Assembly: GCF_001832885.1 (NCBI RefSeq) | Contig: NZ_MKIQ01000002.1 | Location: forward strand, 30,908 to 94,907 | Direction: 5' to 3' | Length of the DNA: 64,000 bases | DNA from: Floricoccus penangensis | GTDB lineage: Bacteria > Bacillota > Bacilli > Lactobacillales > Streptococcaceae | Shown: piece after piece, positions 34,556 through 43,979 of the stretch | Numbering within the stretch: the first letter of the stretch is position 1 | Layout of the letters: every line of letters begins with the position of its first letter | The notes under the pieces: generated by a model | The model's database searches: none | Told to the model about the DNA's origin: nothing | What the model saw: the letters and a program-made list of their open reading frames with translations, nothing else | Made by a program: the position numbers and the translations under genes

Positions 34556-35049
34556 TATTTTTCTACCTCAAATTGAGAGAATTTCCATTCTGTTTTTTCA
34601 ATTAATATTTCAACAAATTTTTCCAAATATTCTTTATCAATCTCATCGTAGTCAGCAACATTGATTGAATCAAGGTCAAGTACACCCAAAAGACTACCAT
34701 TTTTTATCATTGGTACCACGATTTCTGAACGAGCTTTAGAATCACAGGCGATATAATTTTTATGTTTAGTGACATCATCAACAATTATTGTCTGTTCCTT
34801 CTCAGCACTTTCACCACAAACACCTTTACCTAATTTAATATTTACACAAGAGACACCACCTTGAAATGGTCCCAAAACCAGTTTTTCTCCATCGAAAAGA
34901 TAAAAGCCTGTATAAACACTTTCTGGCAGAGTGGTCATAAGTAAAGCAGATGCATTAGATAAATTAGACAGGACGTTATTTTCATCACCTGAAATCAGTG
35001 CTTCTAATTGAGCTAGCATTATTTTATAATTATCGATTTTTTTATCCAT
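34555..35049 (-). CDS. msrC: free methionine-(R)-sulfoxide reductase (GAF domain)
   Basis: A 164-residue single GAF domain. The three catalytic cysteines C68, C78 and C102 have the spacing of fRMsr (10 and 24 residues), in Val-Ser-Cys, Gly-Lys-Gly-Val-Cys-Gly and [14 protein letters not shown]. It reduces free methionine-R-sulfoxide using thioredoxin, an oxidative-stress repair step. It is coupled to dnaX by a TAATG overlap, an arrangement seen in related genomes. The divergent chorismate mutase gene lies upstream. Confidence 0.88.
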   Translation of the reverse strand: MDKKIDNYKIMLAQLEALISGDENNVLSNLSNASALLMTTLPESVYTGFYLFDGEKLVLGPFQGGVSCVNIKLGKGVCGESAEKEQTIIVDDVTKHKNYIACDSKARSEIVVPMIKNGSLLGVLDLDSINVADYDEIDKEYLEKFVEILIEKTEWKFSQFEVEK

Positions 35050-35074
35050 ATTTTCTCACCACTACTATCAAATT

Positions 35075-35083
35075 TGTTATAAT
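35075..35083 (+). promoter_or_regulatory. extended -10 promoter for chorismate mutase/CLC operon
   Basis: TGTTATAAT, about 40 bases upstream of the chorismate mutase ATG. The leader is too short to hold a fluoride riboswitch, and none was found. Confidence 0.6.
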
Positions 35084-35122
35084 GTATTAGATATATTATA
35101 GCAAAAAAGGAGTGTTTTTTAT

Positions 35123-35392
35123 ATGAACTTAGACGAAACTCGCAAACAGATTGACGATGTAGATAAACAAATAATTGAATTACTGGAAGAACGCATGAAA
35201 TTGGTTCAAGAAGTTATTACCTACAAAAAAGAAAATAATCTTCCGGTTCTTGATAATTCGCGTGAAAATATTGTACTTGAAAAAACAAGGGAAAGGGTTG
35301 AAAATCCTATTTTTGCAGATTCAATTGTAGCTACCTTTCAAGATATAATGAAGAATTCTAGAAACTTTCAAGAAATCGAGCTTGAACAATGA
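35123..35392 (+). CDS. chorismate mutase (AroQ type)
   Basis: An 89-residue helical protein with the AroQ layout: an N-terminal Arg-Lys-Gln-Ile-Asp-Asp-Val-Asp helix, Leu-Leu-Glu-Glu-Arg-Met-Lys-Leu, Val-Xaa-Tyr-Lys-Lys-Glu-Asn-Asn-Leu-Pro-Val, and the C-terminal helix with Ile-Phe-Xaa-Xaa-Ile-Met-Xaa-Xaa-Ser-Arg. It converts chorismate to prephenate toward Phe and Tyr. An AAAAAGGAG site precedes it. It overlaps the first CLC-F gene by 4 bases, a pairing known in streptococci. Confidence 0.9.
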   Translation: MNLDETRKQIDDVDKQIIELLEERMKLVQEVITYKKENNLPVLDNSRENIVLEKTRERVENPIFADSIVATFQDIMKNSRNFQEIELEQ

Positions 35393-36579
35393 AAAAGTAT
35401 TATTCTGAAATTCTAATACTTTCTTTGCTTGCAATAATAATCGGAGTATTAACAGGTGCAGTCGATGCTTTCTTTGGAATTATTTTATTAAAATTATCTG
35501 ATTTCAGAACAGAGTACTTCGTCTACTTAATCCCATTTTTGGCACCAGTTGGTGTATTTATAGCATGGTCATATCAAAAGTATGCTGGAAGAGCTGCAAA
35601 AGGAATGGGACTTGTTTTTGATGTTGGTTTTGGTAACGAAGATGTGATACCTTCTAAATTAATCCCATTTTCAATTATCTCAACATGGTTAACACACTTA
35701 TTTGGTGGAAGTGCTGGTCGTGAAGGAGTCGCCGTTCAACTAGGTGCAACGATTTCTAATAATCTTGGAAATCTTTTAGGACTTAAAAAGTATAAACAGA
35801 CTCTGGTAATTGTAGGTATGGCAGCAGGTTTCGGCGGACTATTTCAAACCCCACTTGCTGCTGCTTTCTTTGCAATTGAAGTGATGATTGCTGGTAAGTT
35901 AAATTATAAAATTTTACTCCCAGCCTTAATCGGGGCATTTACAGCAAGTTCTGTTTCAAATTTTCTAGGGCTAGAAAAATTCACTTTTAGTTTAAATAAT
36001 ATTCCAGATTATGATTATACACAAATTTTCAAAGTAGCCTTTTTGGGAATATTATTTGGTCTAATAGGTTTTTTGTTTTCATATTTACTAGCTTATGCTA
36101 AAGTTAAATTGACAAAACTTTTCCCCAATCCTTTAATTAAGATTGCAGTTGGTGGAGTGATACTTTCTATATTAATGTTTATCTTCTTTCAAGGAAGATA
36201 TTCTGGTTTAGGAACTAATCTAATAAGCATTGCCCTAGATGAACAAAAAATCTATAGCTTTGATTTTATACTTAAACTCCTACTTACTATTTTAACTTTA
36301 TCTGTTGGATTTCAAGGTGGAGAAGTGACCCCTCTATTTGCGATTGGTGCAAGTCTTGGCGCAATAATGGCTCCAATTTTAGGTCTTCCAGTCGCCTTCT
36401 GCGCAGCTCTCGGGTATGCATCAGTTTTCTCTAGTGCAACTAATACATTTCTAGCTCCTGTCCTGATAGGATGTGAAGTATTCGGCTTCAATACTCTTCC
36501 ATTTTTTATAATTTCAATTGCTTTAAGTTATACATTTAACTTTAACAAATCAATCTATGGTGCACAAAAAGTTATCTAA
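35389..36579 (+). CDS. clcF: CLC-F family fluoride/proton antiporter (copy 1)
   Basis: A 396-residue membrane protein with about ten transmembrane segments. The Gly-Ser-Ala-Gly-Arg-Glu-Gly-Val-Ala-Val-Gln motif, with the gating Glu at E112, and Gly-Gly-Glu-Val-Thr-Pro-Leu-Phe (about residue 315) are those of the CLC-F branch, which exports fluoride, rather than of classical chloride channels (Gly-Lys-Glu-Gly-Pro). In S. mutans two such tandem genes give fluoride resistance. Translationally coupled to chorismate mutase. Confidence 0.85.
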   Translation: MKKYYSEILILSLLAIIIGVLTGAVDAFFGIILLKLSDFRTEYFVYLIPFLAPVGVFIAWSYQKYAGRAAKGMGLVFDVGFGNEDVIPSKLIPFSIISTWLTHLFGGSAGREGVAVQLGATISNNLGNLLGLKKYKQTLVIVGMAAGFGGLFQTPLAAAFFAIEVMIAGKLNYKILLPALIGAFTASSVSNFLGLEKFTFSLNNIPDYDYTQIFKVAFLGILFGLIGFLFSYLLAYAKVKLTKLFPNPLIKIAVGGVILSILMFIFFQGRYSGLGTNLISIALDEQKIYSFDFILKLLLTILTLSVGFQGGEVTPLFAIGASLGAIMAPILGLPVAFCAALGYASVFSSATNTFLAPVLIGCEVFGFNTLPFFIISIALSYTFNFNKSIYGAQKVI

Positions 36580-36621
36580 GAATGTGTATAAATAGATCAT
36601 ATAGCCAAGAAGGACCTAGTT

Positions 36622-37836
36622 ATGAAAAGCAAATATTTCTATCTCTTTATTCTTAGTATTTTTGCTCTACCAATTGGATTCATCATTGCTTGTTGCGATG
36701 CTCTGTTTGCAAATATTTTAATAAACATCACTAACTTTAGAATTGATCATTTTCATTTTCTAATTCCATTTCTTGCCCTTATTGGGGTAGTAATTGTTTA
36801 TTGTTATCAAAAGTATGGTAGCAATATTAAACAAGGTATGACCTTAATTTTCAATGCTGCTTTTGATGATAATATAGACATCCCTCTGCGATTAGTACCA
36901 TTTGCTATGATTAGCACTTGGCTCACTCATCTCTTTGGAGGAAGTGCTGGTCGAACTGGGGTATCCATGCAGATTGGAGCGACTATCTCAAGTAATATTA
37001 ACAAATTTTTCAAATCCAAGCTTAAACAAAAAGATTTGATATGTATTGGTATTGCAAGTGGATTTACCGCAATGTTTCAAACTCCTCTTGCCGGAGCAAT
37101 TTTTGCTGTCGAAGTAATGGAAGTTGGAAAAATCAACTATCAAGCCTTAATTCCATGCCTCATTGCGGCTTATACCAGTAGAGAGACGGTTAGGTTTTTT
37201 GGGCTTAAAACTTCTAACCCAACAATTGATAGCCTTCCTAATTTGTCATTTTCCAATATACTTAGTATTTGTCTTATTTCAATTATCTTCGGGATTGCAG
37301 GCCTTGGTTTTTCTTCCTTAATGTCTACCAGTAAAAAAGAATTTCCAAAAATACTGCCTAATCCTTTAGTTCGTGTAGCTGTATTGGGAAGTATTCTATC
37401 TCTGATACTTTTTCTAGCACATCAAGGACGATACTCTGGTCTTGGTTCAAATCTGATAAATCTAAGTTTTTCCGGAAAGCAAATATATAGCTATGATTTT
37501 CTCTTAAAAGCAGTACTCACTATTTTAACCCTTTCTATCGGATACCAAGGGGGTGAAGTTACACCTCTATATTCTATAGGTACTAGTTTAGGTATTATAC
37601 TTGCTCCTTTATTTGGGTTACCACTTTATTTTTCAGCCTCACTTGGTTACGCTGCAGTATTTTCAAGTGCTTCAAATACTTTAATTGCTCCGATTCTTAT
37701 AGGAGCTGAGACCTTTGGTTTCAATATGCTTCCATATTACATTATTAGCATCTCCATAAGTTATATTTGCAATTTCAATAAATCCATATTTGAGGGACAA
37801 AGATCCACAAAAAAAGTTGAATCGCTGTTTAGTTAG
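36622..37836 (+). CDS. CLC-F-like transporter, gating Glu replaced (copy 2)
   Basis: A 404-residue paralogue of the preceding gene, 42 bases downstream. It keeps Gly-Gly-Glu-Val-Thr-Pro-Leu and most membrane segments. However, the motif corresponding to Gly-Arg-Glu-Gly reads Gly-Arg-Thr-Gly, with Thr at position 112 where copy 1 has the gating Glu. Known CLC proteins lose proton coupling when this Glu is neutralised, so this copy may be a passive channel, a regulator of copy 1, or partly degenerate. The rest of the protein is intact. Confidence 0.82.
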   Translation: MKSKYFYLFILSIFALPIGFIIACCDALFANILINITNFRIDHFHFLIPFLALIGVVIVYCYQKYGSNIKQGMTLIFNAAFDDNIDIPLRLVPFAMISTWLTHLFGGSAGRTGVSMQIGATISSNINKFFKSKLKQKDLICIGIASGFTAMFQTPLAGAIFAVEVMEVGKINYQALIPCLIAAYTSRETVRFFGLKTSNPTIDSLPNLSFSNILSICLISIIFGIAGLGFSSLMSTSKKEFPKILPNPLVRVAVLGSILSLILFLAHQGRYSGLGSNLINLSFSGKQIYSYDFLLKAVLTILTLSIGYQGGEVTPLYSIGTSLGIILAPLFGLPLYFSASLGYAAVFSSASNTLIAPILIGAETFGFNMLPYYIISISISYICNFNKSIFEGQRSTKKVESLFS

Positions 37837-37850
37837 CGATTCAACTTTTT
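37812..37850. terminator. bidirectional terminator between CLC and gltD
   Basis: AAAAGTTGAATCGCT and AGCGATTCAACTTTTT arms around a short loop that includes the CLC stop codon. T runs are present on both sides. Confidence 0.92.
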
Positions 37851-37853
37851 TTC

Positions 37854-39308
37854 TTATACTGCCTGACTCTCAAGCTCTTTTTGAGATTGAAAATCCTTAT
37901 CAATTTTTTCTGCAGTTAATCGGCCTTCACGAATGCCCCAAATTACTAAACTAGGTCCACGCTTAGCATCTCCTGCAACAAAAACTTTTTCATTATTTGT
38001 TGAATTATCATCATAAACTTCTGTAACTTCAAACTGCTCAAGAATCTCTTTTTGAACTCCAACAAATCCCATAGCAAGCAGTACTAAATCTGCTTCAAGA
38101 ATCTCTTCACTTCCAGGTACTGGCTGAAAACTTGGATCAACCTGAACTGTTTTAATTGCTTTTACATTGTTACTATCATCAACAATTATTTCAGTTGTTG
38201 ATCTTGTATATTGAGTTAAGTTGATATTTCCAGCGTTAATAGCTTCTTCCTGTCCATAACCAAGACGATTTGTCATCGGATATTCTGGCCAAGGGTTATT
38301 TGCTGCACGACTTTCAGGAAGCTGTGGTGTAATCTCTAATTGTCTTACCGAAGCAGCACCAAGTCTTATGGCAGTTCCAATACAGTCATTACCAGTATCT
38401 CCTCCACCAATTACTATTACTTTTTTACCTTCAAGCGATTTAGGAAGTTTTTTATCTGCACTTTCAAGTACTTCCTTAGTAACCTCTGTTAAAAAGTCTA
38501 CTGCAAATTGCACTCCTTCTGCCTGTCGACCAACTACTGGTAAATCCCTTGCCACTCCTGCACCGATTGCTAATACAATACGATTAAATTCAGAAGCTAG
38601 TTGATCATAAGATAAGTCCTTGCCAATCTCAGTATTTGCTTGAAATTTAATTCCAACTTCTTTCATTACTGAAATTCTACGATTAACTACATCCTTATCA
38701 AGCTTCATGTTTGGGATACCATACATTAGAAGGCCACCAAAACGGTCACTTTTCTCATAGACAGTTACTTGGTATCCTAGTCGATTAAGACGCCATGCAG
38801 CGGATAACCCTGCAGGACCCGATCCAATTACTGCAACCTTATAATCATATCTTTCAACTGGCATTCCTGATTCTTTGACCCAACCTTGTTCAAAGGCGGT
38901 ATCAATAATAAATCGTTCATTATCATGTATAGTTACGCCCGAACCATTAAGAGCCTCTGTACACGATTTTTCACATGGAGAAGGACATACACGACCTGTC
39001 ATCTCTGGAAGATAGTTTGTTCTAGTCAAACGTTCGAAGGCTTTTTTGAATTCTCCGCGGTAAACTAGGTCATTCCATTCTGGAATTAAATTATCATTAG
39101 GACAGCCTGAAACTGCTCTTTTGCCACCATAGAAGACACCAGAGTGACAAAATGGTATTCCACATGACATACAGCGTGCAGCTTGTTCCTGCCTTTCCTT
39201 TTCATCAAGAGGAGTTTGTAGTTCTTTAAAATCTAAAACTCTATCATTAACATCACGATAAGGATTATCCTTACGATCAAATTTTAAGAAACCAAATGGA
39301 TCAGCCAT
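37854..39308 (-). CDS. gltD: glutamate synthase small (beta) subunit
   Basis: A 484-residue FAD protein that passes electrons from NAD(P)H to the large subunit. N-terminal Cys clusters (Cys-Met-Ser-Cys-Gly-Ile-Pro-Phe-Cys near 46, and Arg-Val-Cys-Pro-Ser-Pro-Cys-Glu-Xaa-Ser-Cys near 106) hold 4Fe-4S centres. The FAD motif is Gly-Ser-Gly-Pro-Ala-Gly (about 160) and the NAD(P)H motif Gly-Gly-Gly-Asp-Thr-Gly-Asn-Asp (about 300). Its ATG overlaps the gltB stop by one base, so the subunits are co-translated. Confidence 0.95.
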   Translation of the reverse strand: MADPFGFLKFDRKDNPYRDVNDRVLDFKELQTPLDEKERQEQAARCMSCGIPFCHSGVFYGGKRAVSGCPNDNLIPEWNDLVYRGEFKKAFERLTRTNYLPEMTGRVCPSPCEKSCTEALNGSGVTIHDNERFIIDTAFEQGWVKESGMPVERYDYKVAVIGSGPAGLSAAWRLNRLGYQVTVYEKSDRFGGLLMYGIPNMKLDKDVVNRRISVMKEVGIKFQANTEIGKDLSYDQLASEFNRIVLAIGAGVARDLPVVGRQAEGVQFAVDFLTEVTKEVLESADKKLPKSLEGKKVIVIGGGDTGNDCIGTAIRLGAASVRQLEITPQLPESRAANNPWPEYPMTNRLGYGQEEAINAGNINLTQYTRSTTEIIVDDSNNVKAIKTVQVDPSFQPVPGSEEILEADLVLLAMGFVGVQKEILEQFEVTEVYDDNSTNNEKVFVAGDAKRGPSLVIWGIREGRLTAEKIDKDFQSQKELESQAV

Positions 39309-42300
39309 TATTTTTCACCTCCTTTTACTTTTATAAGTTGATATTTTTCTTCTTTTGGCATTGTCATTGCAAGATTAAATGTTTGGTTAGTTAGATCAAC
39401 ACCATTAACACCTTCACTCTTCAATTTATATTCAATTGCCTTAATTTCATGGTACTCAGTTGGATAAACCTTGATAAATTTCTTAGATTCTTCATCCCAG
39501 TTTTCAAGAATTTCCTTAGCTTTATCACTCTCTGTATATTTGTAATGATTTTCAATCAGTTCCTTAAGAATTTCGTCACCAATAGTTTCATCAACTCTGT
39601 ACAAGTCCACTAATTCATGGTTAACTCTCTGGTCAAAGTCACCTTTTTCATCGTATACGTAAGCAACTCCACCGCTCATACCAGCAGCAAAGTTACGACC
39701 TGTTGATCCAAGGATAACTGCAACACCACCAGTCATGTATTCGCAACCATGATCACCGATACCTTCAACAACAACGTGAGCGCCTGAGTTACGAACACAG
39801 AAACGTTCACCAGCACGACCTCTAAAGTATGCTTCACCACGTACAGCTCCAAAACAAGCGACATTACCGACTATTGGAGTATTTCCTACATCATAACCTG
39901 CATCATGTGGTGGACGAACAATAACACGCCCCCCTGACAGAGACTTAGCAATGTAATCGTTAGCTTCACCAACAAGAGTCAGTTCCATACCTTGAGTAAT
40001 GAATGAAGCGAAGGACTGACCAGCAACACCAGTATATTGATACTTAATTTGTCCAGCTGGGAGTGTATAATTGCCGTATCTTTCAGCAAGCCATCCTCCC
40101 ATACGGCTACCGACCGAACGGTTAACGTTGTTTATAGGTGATTTAATTTCAAGAGTCTGTCCATTTTCAATAGCTGCTTGGGCAAAAGAATCTAGTTCAA
40201 CCCACTTACGGGTTTCTTCAAATGGATCAACTTTCTTGCTTCTAATTGGCAAAGTAGAACCAATCACACGACTAAAATCAAGCGAATTAATTTTTTCATC
40301 TGAGAAAATCTTCTGTTTGAGTACTTCAGTATGACCAACCATTTCATCTACTGTTGAAAATCCAAGATCTGCCATGATTTCACGGAGTTCTTGAGCCAAG
40401 AATTTCATTGTATTCACCACATGTTCTGGCTTTCCTGCAAAATGAGCTCTAAGTCTAGGGTCCTGAGTAGCAACCCCTACTGGACATGTATTTAAGCTAC
40501 ATACACGCATCATAACACAACCAATTGCAACAAGTGGCAGACTAGCAAAGGAGTATTCTTCTGCCCCTAGCAAAGCTGCTACTGCTATATCACGACCTGT
40601 CATAAGTTTCCCATCAGTCTCCAGGGTAACTCTTTGACGTAGATTATTTAAATGCAAAGTTTGATGTGCCTCTGATAAACCAATTTCCCAAGGAAGACCC
40701 GCATCTCGAACCGAGTTTCTAGGACTAGCCCCAGTACCACCATCATAACCTGAAATTACAACCTTGTCTGCACCAGCCTTTACACATCCAGTAGCAATTG
40801 TTCCAACACCTGTACTTGACACAAGTTTAACATTGATTTTTGCATAAGGATTAATGGCTTTAAGGTCATAAATCAACTGCGCTAAATCTTCGATACTATA
40901 AATATCGTGATGAGGTGGTGGTGAAATTAAGGTAACCCCTGGAGTTGAACCACGGATTTCTGCTACCCATGGGAAGGATTTCCTTCCTGGAAGTTGCCCA
41001 CCCTCACCAGGTTTAGCACCTTGAGCAAGTTTAATCTGAATTTCTTCAGCACTCATTAGATATGCTGCATTTACACCAAATCGGCCACTTGCTACCTGTT
41101 TAATCTTAGAATTTACATTTCTTCCGTCTGCTTGTGGTTTAAAGCGATTAGCATTTTCTCCACCTTCACCACAGTTAGACTTCGCATCAATTGAATTCAT
41201 TGCTTCTGCAAGACATTCATGAGCTTCCTGTGACAGTGATCCAAAACTCATGGCACCAACCTTAAATCGCTTAACAATCTCATCAACAGGTTCCACCTCT
41301 TCAATATTCAAAGGTTTTCGATCCCCTTTAAATTCCCAAAGACTTCTAAGAGTTGTTGGATTGTCTTTAGCTTCTTCGTCCATGAGTGAAGAATATTCTT
41401 TAAATTTTTCATAATCAGATAAACGTACTGCTTGTTGGAAAGTATACATTGTTTTTGGATTATATAAATGGTGTTCGCCATCTTCCTTGAACTGGAATGA
41501 TCCTCCACTTGGCAAACTATCTTCTCGATGGTTGCTATAAGCATATTCTGTACGTTTTTTATATTCAGAATCAATCTGTTCAATTGATAGACCAGAAAGT
41601 CTGGTAACTGTTCCTGTAAAGTATTTTTCAACGATAGAATCTGAAAGCCCAACTGCTTCAAATAACTGAGCACCCTTATATCCTAGGATTGTTGAGATAC
41701 CCATACGACTCATTACTTTAACGATACCTTTACTCGCTGCTTGACGGTAGTTATCAGCCAAATCATCTTTACCATAATCTACAAGAGTTTCATATGCTCC
41801 ATATGGATGAATGGCACAAACACCGTAGCCAATCAGTACTGCAAAATGATGAACTTCTGTTACTTCTGCTGTATCAACGACTATGGAGAATTTTTTACCT
41901 TTGTTCTGTTCAACCATGTAATGGTAAAGACCAGAAGCTGCAAGCAAAATTGGCATTGGTGTTTTACCAGCTGTAAATTCACGGTCACTTAAAACAATAA
42001 TATTAGTTCCCGCATCCACAAACATTTCAGCTTCTTTAAATAAATTTTCTAATGCATTAGACAACGAATTATTTACATCATAAAGAGTAGAAATTGTTTT
42101 ACTTTTAAAATCTCCATTGTCTAAATGTGAGATTTTATTAAAGTCTTCCGTTGAAAGAACTGGATTATCTAATTTTAATTTTTTACAATTACTAGCAGCA
42201 TCTTGAGTAATATTTGAATCACATCCTAGATAAACATCTGTGCTTATTACAATTTTTTCTCTAATAGCATCAATTGGTGGATTAGTAACCTGAGCAAATT

Positions 42301-43822
42301 GTTGTTTAAAGAATGTATATAGAGATTGATTATGTTTACTAAGAACAGCAAGCGGTGAGTCATATCCCATTGAAACAGTTGGTTCTTGACCATTTTCCGC
42401 CATAGGTATAATTACTTGTCTTACAACTTCATCAGTATAGCCAAATTGTTTCCACATTTGCTGACGTTTTTCATCACTTAAAGACTGTTCATTTTTCGAT
42501 GAGGCAAATAAATCGGTATCTGTTAAATCAGATAGATGAGTCATATTCTTCTTAACCCATTCTTGATAAGGATATTCTTTAGAATAATGTTCTTTAACCT
42601 CCTCATTACGAATAATATGACCATTTATAGTATCTATAAGCATCATATTCCCAGGACCAAGAACTCCTTTTTCTACTATTCTGCTTGGTTCAAGATCTAC
42701 AACTCCACTTTCAGATGAACAAATAATGAAACGATCACTAGTAATTGAGTAGCGACTAGGTCGAAGACCATTTCTATCAAGACGTGCCCCCACTGTATCT
42801 CCATCTGTAAAGACTAGAGCTGCCGGTCCATCCCATGGTGCCATAAAACTAGATGTATAGTCATAAAAGGCTGCTAAATCATCAGAAATCAAAGCTTCTT
42901 TGCTAGCTGCTTCAGGAATCATCATCAAAAGACTATGGGGAATATCACGTCCATTTTGATATAGATACTCCATACAGTTTTCTAGTTTAGCTGAATCAGA
43001 ATTTTCTTTATTATAAATCTCAATATTATTACTCACCATCCAATTTTCAGCACCACGAAGTGTATTGATTTCCCCATTATGAGCTAAATATCTAAATGGT
43101 TGTGCACGATCCCAACTTGGAAAAGTATTTGTAGAAAATCGTGAGTGAGTAAGGGCAATATGTGATTTAAAGTCTTGCGATTTTAAATCAGGATAAAACA
43201 TTCCCACTTGATAAGCATGAAGCATGCCTTTATAAACAATTGTCTTTGAAGATAAAGAGCAGATATAAAACTCTCTATTCTCAAAAGTTTTTTCTAAAAT
43301 CCTTCGTACAATAAATAACTTGTCTTCAAAACTTCTTCCTGCTTCTATATTCGTAGGACGTTTAAGAATATATTGTAAAAAAGAAGGCATTATTTTTTGA
43401 GATGTAGGACCACAATTACCGAAAATGAAAGGGACTTCCCTAGTGAAAATGACCTCTATATTTTCTTCTTTGAATACTTCATCAATTTCTTTTAAAAGAA
43501 TATTCTTTTCTTCATTATCCTTAGGCAAAAAGAATTGACCAACAGCGTAGTCACCTTTTTGAGGTAGGGTAGTGTTGCTTTTTTCAGCTTCTTTTACAAA
43601 AAATTCATGTGGCATTGCCAGTAGGATCCCTGCACCATCCCCAGTGTCTGGCTCTGCACCAGTTCCACCACGATGGTTCATTCGCTCAAGCATTGTTAAT
43701 GCATATTCAACTAGAGTATGACTTGGTTGACCATCAATATGAGCAACAAAACCCATACCACAGGCATCTGACTCAAAAGATGGATCCCATAATGTAGTTT
43801 CTAAGGTTTCATTTTTATTCAT
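39308..43822 (-). CDS. gltB: glutamate synthase large (alpha) subunit
   Basis: A 1504-residue enzyme that, with GltD, converts 2-oxoglutarate and glutamine to two glutamates. It has an N-terminal class II amidotransferase domain with the nucleophile Cys21 (Asp-Ala-Cys-Gly-Met-Gly-Phe) after a short leader, a central domain, an FMN-binding synthase domain, a 3Fe-4S site (Cys-x5-Cys-x4-Cys in the Met-Met-Arg-Val-Cys-Ser-Leu-Asn-Thr-Cys-Pro region) and a C-terminal beta-helix domain rich in Gly (for example Gly-Ala-Val-Arg-Gly-Glu-Ala-Tyr-Phe). Length is normal. It lies downstream of glnR-glnA with its own promoter region. Confidence 0.97.
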   Translation of the reverse strand: MNKNETLETTLWDPSFESDACGMGFVAHIDGQPSHTLVEYALTMLERMNHRGGTGAEPDTGDGAGILLAMPHEFFVKEAEKSNTTLPQKGDYAVGQFFLPKDNEEKNILLKEIDEVFKEENIEVIFTREVPFIFGNCGPTSQKIMPSFLQYILKRPTNIEAGRSFEDKLFIVRRILEKTFENREFYICSLSSKTIVYKGMLHAYQVGMFYPDLKSQDFKSHIALTHSRFSTNTFPSWDRAQPFRYLAHNGEINTLRGAENWMVSNNIEIYNKENSDSAKLENCMEYLYQNGRDIPHSLLMMIPEAASKEALISDDLAAFYDYTSSFMAPWDGPAALVFTDGDTVGARLDRNGLRPSRYSITSDRFIICSSESGVVDLEPSRIVEKGVLGPGNMMLIDTINGHIIRNEEVKEHYSKEYPYQEWVKKNMTHLSDLTDTDLFASSKNEQSLSDEKRQQMWKQFGYTDEVVRQVIIPMAENGQEPTVSMGYDSPLAVLSKHNQSLYTFFKQQFAQVTNPPIDAIREKIVISTDVYLGCDSNITQDAASNCKKLKLDNPVLSTEDFNKISHLDNGDFKSKTISTLYDVNNSLSNALENLFKEAEMFVDAGTNIIVLSDREFTAGKTPMPILLAASGLYHYMVEQNKGKKFSIVVDTAEVTEVHHFAVLIGYGVCAIHPYGAYETLVDYGKDDLADNYRQAASKGIVKVMSRMGISTILGYKGAQLFEAVGLSDSIVEKYFTGTVTRLSGLSIEQIDSEYKKRTEYAYSNHREDSLPSGGSFQFKEDGEHHLYNPKTMYTFQQAVRLSDYEKFKEYSSLMDEEAKDNPTTLRSLWEFKGDRKPLNIEEVEPVDEIVKRFKVGAMSFGSLSQEAHECLAEAMNSIDAKSNCGEGGENANRFKPQADGRNVNSKIKQVASGRFGVNAAYLMSAEEIQIKLAQGAKPGEGGQLPGRKSFPWVAEIRGSTPGVTLISPPPHHDIYSIEDLAQLIYDLKAINPYAKINVKLVSSTGVGTIATGCVKAGADKVVISGYDGGTGASPRNSVRDAGLPWEIGLSEAHQTLHLNNLRQRVTLETDGKLMTGRDIAVAALLGAEEYSFASLPLVAIGCVMMRVCSLNTCPVGVATQDPRLRAHFAGKPEHVVNTMKFLAQELREIMADLGFSTVDEMVGHTEVLKQKIFSDEKINSLDFSRVIGSTLPIRSKKVDPFEETRKWVELDSFAQAAIENGQTLEIKSPINNVNRSVGSRMGGWLAERYGNYTLPAGQIKYQYTGVAGQSFASFITQGMELTLVGEANDYIAKSLSGGRVIVRPPHDAGYDVGNTPIVGNVACFGAVRGEAYFRGRAGERFCVRNSGAHVVVEGIGDHGCEYMTGGVAVILGSTGRNFAAGMSGGVAYVYDEKGDFDQRVNHELVDLYRVDETIGDEILKELIENHYKYTESDKAKEILENWDEESKKFIKVYPTEYHEIKAIEYKLKSEGVNGVDLTNQTFNLAMTMPKEEKYQLIKVKGGEK

Positions 43823-43859
43823 TGTATATCTCCTGTCTTATAAAATCGTGAGTGTAGAT

Positions 43860-43922
43860 ATTATACCATACAATTTACAGAATAGTTTTAAATTTTCTGA
43901 AAATTGTAAAAGGTGTTTTACA
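43860..43922 (-). promoter_or_regulatory. gltB promoter region with inverted repeat
   Basis: Minus-strand TATAAT (43860-43865) is about 38 bases from the gltB ATG. Further upstream is a perfect 7-4-7 inverted repeat TGTAAAA-N4-TTTTACA (43905-43922), which resembles but does not fit the 17-base GlnR consensus by one base. It could bind GlnR, CcpA-like or another LysR-type activator. Confidence 0.55.
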
Positions 43923-43935
43923 AAAACGAAAAAAA

Positions 43936-43959
43936 GTACAATGCATGTGCACTGTACTC
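43936..43959 (-). terminator. terminator of glnRA
   Basis: AGTACAATGCA and TGCACTGTACT arms with one mismatch, followed on the minus strand by seven Ts, about 20 bases after the glnA stop. Confidence 0.9.
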
Positions 43960-43979
43960 TTAGTTATTCAAAATATCTT

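Noticed and set aside
35050..35122. Fluoride riboswitch before chorismate mutase/CLC-F
   Set aside because: The space after the predicted transcription start is only about 30-40 bases and lacks the conserved fluoride-aptamer sequence.
43905..43922. GlnR box upstream of gltB
   Set aside because: The palindrome has spacing one base longer than TGTNA-N7-TNACA, so it is kept only as a candidate regulatory repeat.
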